From contig JAEDLP010000032.1 of assembly GCA_016295225.1 (NCBI GenBank), forward strand, positions 1-16,162: 16,162 nt of DNA. The letters run 5' to 3'. Position 1 is the first letter of the stretch. Every line of letters starts with the position of its first letter. Of this stretch, positions 13,307-16,162 are shown piece by piece. Under the pieces are notes generated by a model that saw only the letters and a list, made by a program, of their open reading frames with translations, had not been told where the DNA came from and did no database searches. The position numbers and the translations under genes were made by a program. The DNA is from Oscillospiraceae bacterium (lineage in GTDB: Bacteria; Bacillota; Clostridia; Oscillospirales; Oscillospiraceae).

Positions 13307-13318
13307 AGGGCATCCTCC

Positions 13319-14149
13319 TCAAATGGCCACGGGGATCTTGGCGTCCAGCTCGTGGCACTGGTAGCCCTCCAGCTTGAGGCTGTCGGGGGTGAAGTCGTAA
13401 AAATCGGTGACGCCCGGGTCCAGGGCCAGCCTGGGGGCCTCGAAGGGCTTGCGGCTGATGATCTCCTCCACGATGGGCACGTGGCGGTCGTAGATGTGGG
13501 CGTCGGCAATGACGTGGACCAGTTCCCCCGCCTCCAGGCCGGAGACCTGGGCCAGCATGTGGACCAGGGCAGCGTACTGCATCACGTTCCAGCCGTTGGC
13601 GGTGAGCATGTCCTGGGACCGCTGGTTGAGAATGGCGTTCAGGGTCCTGCCGCTGACATTAAACGTCATGGAGTAGGCGCAGGGGTACAGGGCCATCTCG
13701 CTCAGGTCGTGGTGGTTGTACAGGTTGGTTAAAATCCGCCGGGAGGCCGGGTTGTGCTTCAGGTCGTAGAGGACTCGGTCCACCTGGTCCATCTCCCCCT
13801 CGGGGTACCGGTGCTTGACCCCCAGCTGGTAGCCGTAGGCCTTGCCGATGGAGCCGGTCCCGTCGGCCCAGGCATCCCAGATGTTGGAGCGCAGGTCGTG
13901 GATGTTGTTGGACTTCTTCTGCCAGATCCACAGCAGCTCGTCCACGGCGCTTTTCAGGTACATCCGGCGGATGGTCTGGATGGGAAACTCCGCCCGCAGG
14001 TCGTAGCGGTTGACGATCCCGAAGGCCTTCACCGTGTGGGCGGGGGCCCCGTCCTCCCACCGGGGGCGGACGTTCTGATCGGTGTCCCACACCCCGTTGG
14101 CCAAAATCTCCTTGCAATTCTGAATAAACAGTTCGTCTGCTCTGCTCAT
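13319..14149 (-). CDS. thyA: Thymidylate synthase (divergent ThyA type)
   Basis: 276 residues. It makes dTMP from dUMP with methylene-tetrahydrofolate, releasing dihydrofolate for FolA. Recognisable ThyA features: ELLWIWQKKSNNIHDL, WDAWADGTGSIGKAYGYQ, the Arg pair in ASRRIL, the catalytic Cys157 in ALYPCAYSMTF, NQRSQD (Arg177, Asp180), Asn188, and DAHIYDRH (His218, Tyr220), with C-terminal IPVAI. Odd feature: the canonical PPCH..FQF reads YPCAYSMTF, so the His after the catalytic Cys is Ala and the downstream Gln is Thr. Divergent ThyA proteins of this style occur in Clostridia to my knowledge. Start: the ATG at 14149, with GAGGAGGAG just upstream, overlaps the mtaB stop as ATGA, so the two are translationally coupled. 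Confidence 0.93.
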   Translation of the reverse strand: MSRADELFIQNCKEILANGVWDTDQNVRPRWEDGAPAHTVKAFGIVNRYDLRAEFPIQTIRRMYLKSAVDELLWIWQKKSNNIHDLRSNIWDAWADGTGSIGKAYGYQLGVKHRYPEGEMDQVDRVLYDLKHNPASRRILTNLYNHHDLSEMALYPCAYSMTFNVSGRTLNAILNQRSQDMLTANGWNVMQYAALVHMLAQVSGLEAGELVHVIADAHIYDRHVPIVEEIISRKPFEAPRLALDPGVTDFYDFTPDSLKLEGYQCHELDAKIPVAI

Positions 14150-15450
14150 GGGTTCTCCTCCTCTATGATGGTCCCGAAGACCTGGTCCTCGCCCACGGCG
14201 GTGACCTTGACCCGGCGGAGGACGTTGTGCAGGTTTTGTTCGCTTTTCCCTCTGACTTCCATATACTGGGGGGTGTAGCCCCGCCAAAAGCCCTCCTTCT
14301 CCTCCTCAAAGAGGACCTCCACGGTCTGGTTCAGCCAGCCGGTGAGCCAGCTCCGGCCCATGGCCCGGGCGGTTTCGGCCCCGCGATGGGCCCGCTGGGC
14401 CTTCTCGGCGTTGGACAGCTGGCCGGGCATGGCCGCCGCCGGGGTTCCCTGTCGGCGGGAGTAGGGGAAGATGTGCATCTGGGAAAATCCACACTTTTGA
14501 ATAAAGGACAGGGTCTGGGCAAACTCCTCCTCGGTCTCCCCGGGGAAGCCCACGATCATGTCGGTGGTGATGCCGGGGCGGTCAAAGTGCTCCCGCAGCA
14601 GCTCCACCGACGCATAGTACCGGGCGGTGTCATACTTCCGCTTCATCCGGGCCAGGGTGGCGTCGCATCCGCTCTGCATGGACAGGTGGAAGTGGGGACA
14701 CAGGTTGGGGAGTTTGGCCAGCCGCGCGCAGAATTCCTCGGTGACCGTCCTGGGCTCCAGGGAGCCTAACCGCACCCGCATGGCCGGGACTGCCCGGCAG
14801 ACGGTCTCGATGAGGTCGGTCAGGGTGGGACGGCCCTCCAGATCCCGGCCGTAGGAGGAGATCTCGATGCCGGTGATCACCAGCTCCCGGTAGCCCAGAT
14901 CCGCCAGTCGTCTGGACTCGGCCTCCGCCTGATCCAGCGGCAGGGAGCGCACCGGACCCCGGGCGTAGGGGATGATGCAGTAGGTGCAGAAGTTGGTGCA
15001 GCCGTCCTCCACCTTGAGCATGGCCCGGGTGCGGCCCTCCAGGCCCCCGGCGGGGAGCTGCTCAAAGGTCCGCCGCCGGAAGGCGTCGTCCACGGCCACG
15101 GTCTTCTGTCGGTTCTCCGCCATCTGCTCCAGGAGGTTCAGAAACCCCATCCGGTCGCCGCTGCCGCCGATGAGGTCGGCGTCCAGCTTCGCCGCCTCCT
15201 CCGGGGAGACCTGGGGATAGCAGCCGCACAGGGCCACGATGGCCCCGGGGGCCCGCTTCCGGGCCTGGCGGACGGTCTGGCGGGACTTCTTATCGCTGAC
15301 CGCCGTGACGGTGCAGCTGTTTATAATGTATACGTCGGCCTCCCCCTCAAAGGGGGCCAGGGTGTGGCCCCGGGACAGGAGGATCTCCTCCATGGCCTGG
15401 GTCTCGTACTGATTCACTTTGCAGCCTAGGGTGTGGAAGGCAAAAACCAT
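14146..15450 (-). CDS. mtaB: tRNA (t6A37) methylthiotransferase
   Basis: 434 residues, normal for MtaB. The enzyme converts t6A to ms2t6A at position 37 of ANN-decoding tRNAs, using two iron-sulfur clusters and S-adenosylmethionine. The N-terminal UPF0004 domain shows FHTLGCKVNQYETQ (Cys10), NSCTVTA (Cys46) and CGCYPQ (Cys77). The radical SAM motif CTNFCTYC supplies Cys151, Cys155 and Cys158. FHLSMQSGCD and MIVGFPGETEEEF follow, and a C-terminal TRAM-like region ends the protein. Start: the ATG at 15450 has GAGGAG 7 nt upstream. First gene of mtaB-thyA-folA, divergent from yfbR. I found only a weak AT-rich -10 candidate on the minus strand near 15496-15501, overlapping the yfbR promoter. Confidence 0.95.
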   Translation of the reverse strand: MVFAFHTLGCKVNQYETQAMEEILLSRGHTLAPFEGEADVYIINSCTVTAVSDKKSRQTVRQARKRAPGAIVALCGCYPQVSPEEAAKLDADLIGGSGDRMGFLNLLEQMAENRQKTVAVDDAFRRRTFEQLPAGGLEGRTRAMLKVEDGCTNFCTYCIIPYARGPVRSLPLDQAEAESRRLADLGYRELVITGIEISSYGRDLEGRPTLTDLIETVCRAVPAMRVRLGSLEPRTVTEEFCARLAKLPNLCPHFHLSMQSGCDATLARMKRKYDTARYYASVELLREHFDRPGITTDMIVGFPGETEEEFAQTLSFIQKCGFSQMHIFPYSRRQGTPAAAMPGQLSNAEKAQRAHRGAETARAMGRSWLTGWLNQTVEVLFEEEKEGFWRGYTPQYMEVRGKSEQNLHNVLRRVKVTAVGEDQVFGTIIEEENP

Positions 15451-15491
15451 AGGGATACTCCTCGAAAGTTCTTTTCTTTTTCTTCCTGTTC

Positions 15492-15500
15492 TGGTATAAT
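15492..15500 (+). promoter_or_regulatory. Extended -10 promoter of yfbR
   Basis: TGG-TATAAT is a perfect -10 with TG extension; a poor -35 (TTTTCT) lies 17 bp upstream. The predicted leader to the ATG at 15594 is about 87 nt, long enough to hold regulatory structure, though only a 5-bp TACGC/GCGTA stem is visible (about 15516-15533). Confidence 0.65.
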
Positions 15501-15593
15501 ATTTTGCAACTTTACGCAGCAGGGGGCGTAGATCCTTTTCTTTAATCTATCACATCCCCGCGGTAAAATCCATAAGTTTTGGAGACTTTCCCT

Positions 15594-16162
15594 ATGTCCT
15601 ACTCCTTTTTCGCCTATATCGCCCGGATGAAATACATCGGCCGGTGGGGCCTCATGCGCAGCACCGTCCCGGAGAATATCCAGGAGCACTCCCACATGGT
15701 GGCCGTTCTGGCCCACGCCCTGGCGGTCATCCGCCGGGACAAGTTCGGGGGAACCGTGGACCCCGGCCACGTGGCCGCCGTGGCCCTCTACCACGACGCC
15801 CCGGAAATCTTCACCGGCGACCTGCCCACCCCCGTCAAGTACGCCAACCCCGCCATCCGGGACGCCTACAAGGCCGTGGAGGAAAACGCCGCCCAGCGTC
15901 TGGTGTCCATGCTCCCCCAGGAGATGCGCCCGGCCTTCGGCCAGCTCCTCTCCGAGACCGACCCCGAGGTTCTGGCTCTGGTGAAGGCAGCGGACAAGCT
16001 CTCGGCCTATCTGAAGTGCCAGGAGGAGTTAAAAGCAGGCAACCGGGAGTTCCAGTCCGCGGCAGAGCAGACTCTGGAGGCCCTGCGGTCCTACCGCCTG
16101 CCGGAGCTGGACTGCTTCATGGAGGACTTCCTCCCCGCCTTCCAGCTGACCCTGGACGAGCT
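15594..16162 (+). CDS. yfbR: 5'-deoxynucleotidase YfbR (HD domain), C-terminal tip missing
   Basis: The first 189 residues of an expected roughly 195-200; only the last few codons fall outside the window. E. coli YfbR is a metal-dependent HD-domain phosphohydrolase that removes the phosphate of deoxynucleoside 5'-monophosphates. The resemblance is strong: RWGLMR (the Arg and Trp that select deoxyribose), ENIQEHSHMVA with metal-binding His32/His34 candidates, ALYHDAPE (His67-Asp68), TGDLPTPVKY, and KAADKLSAYLKC with the final metal ligand Asp134. The protein reads straight to TLDEL at the end. Start: the ATG at 15594 has GGAGA 8 nt upstream. It is divergent from the mtaB-thyA-folA operon, sharing a 143-bp regulatory gap, which is of interest because both handle dUMP and dTMP. 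Confidence 0.94.
   Translation, partial: MSYSFFAYIARMKYIGRWGLMRSTVPENIQEHSHMVAVLAHALAVIRRDKFGGTVDPGHVAAVALYHDAPEIFTGDLPTPVKYANPAIRDAYKAVEENAAQRLVSMLPQEMRPAFGQLLSETDPEVLALVKAADKLSAYLKCQEELKAGNREFQSAAEQTLEALRSYRLPELDCFMEDFLPAFQLTLDE

Noticed and set aside
15496..15501. Minus-strand TATTAT as mtaB promoter -10
   Set aside because: No -35 at a suitable distance; it merely overlaps the yfbR -10 on the other strand, so it is mentioned but not annotated.
1..16162. CRISPR arrays, tRNA/rRNA genes, insertion sequences, known riboswitch folds
   Set aside because: Read through for regular spaced repeats, tRNA arms, transposase motifs and long structured leaders; none were found by eye.

Overview
The window looks like chromosomal DNA from a GC-rich, Gram-positive-type anaerobe of the Clostridia, most likely an Oscillospiraceae relative. 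This placement is inferred from strong AGGAGG ribosome sites, S-layer-homology (SLH) domains, DUF4358 lipoproteins, a C39-type peptidase with an endolysin-like tail and the codon/GC style; no marker gene proves it. There are no rRNA or tRNA genes, CRISPR arrays, insertion sequences or attachment sites that I can recognise.

Left part (1-3449, minus strand): one probable four-gene cell-surface operon. It runs from a promoter at 3421-3449 through a membrane-anchored SLH-SGNH protein, a lipoprotein paralogue of its SGNH domain, a DUF4358 lipoprotein, and the start of an MBOAT/AlgI-type O-acyltransferase that leaves the window at base 1. The combination suggests O-acylation of a wall polymer, with the SLH protein docked on that polymer. 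Both SGNH paralogues have unusual catalytic blocks.

Middle-left (3600-6836): murI (glutamate racemase, peptidoglycan D-Glu) on the plus strand converges on a minus-strand C39-type cysteine peptidase with an endolysin-like C-terminal module. The two share a bidirectional terminator. The peptidase is preceded by an overlooked 25-codon ORF overlapping it by ATGA, and it contains a strong internal ribosome site with an in-frame ATG just before the C-terminal module. A plus-strand MFS transporter follows, with a near-consensus promoter.

Middle (6840-11390): a minus-strand two-gene unit, a stand-alone SIR2-like protein followed 10 bp later by an MFS transporter, is transcribed divergently from a 740-residue SUV3-like helicase with a C-terminal four-cysteine zinc ribbon. 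This is the most accessory-looking part of the window.

Right part (11445-16162): housekeeping metabolism. Minus strand: mtaB (tRNA methylthiotransferase), thyA and folA form a tight operon (mtaB and thyA overlap by ATGA; folA follows thyA by 12 bp), then a DUF1643 gene and ppa (inorganic pyrophosphatase), the latter two with their own promoter-like sequences. Diverging from mtaB on the plus strand is yfbR, a 5'-deoxynucleotidase, cut by the window end only a few residues before its expected stop. YfbR, ThyA and FolA all touch the dUMP/dTMP/folate pool. ThyA and FolA both have non-canonical residues at conserved active-site positions.
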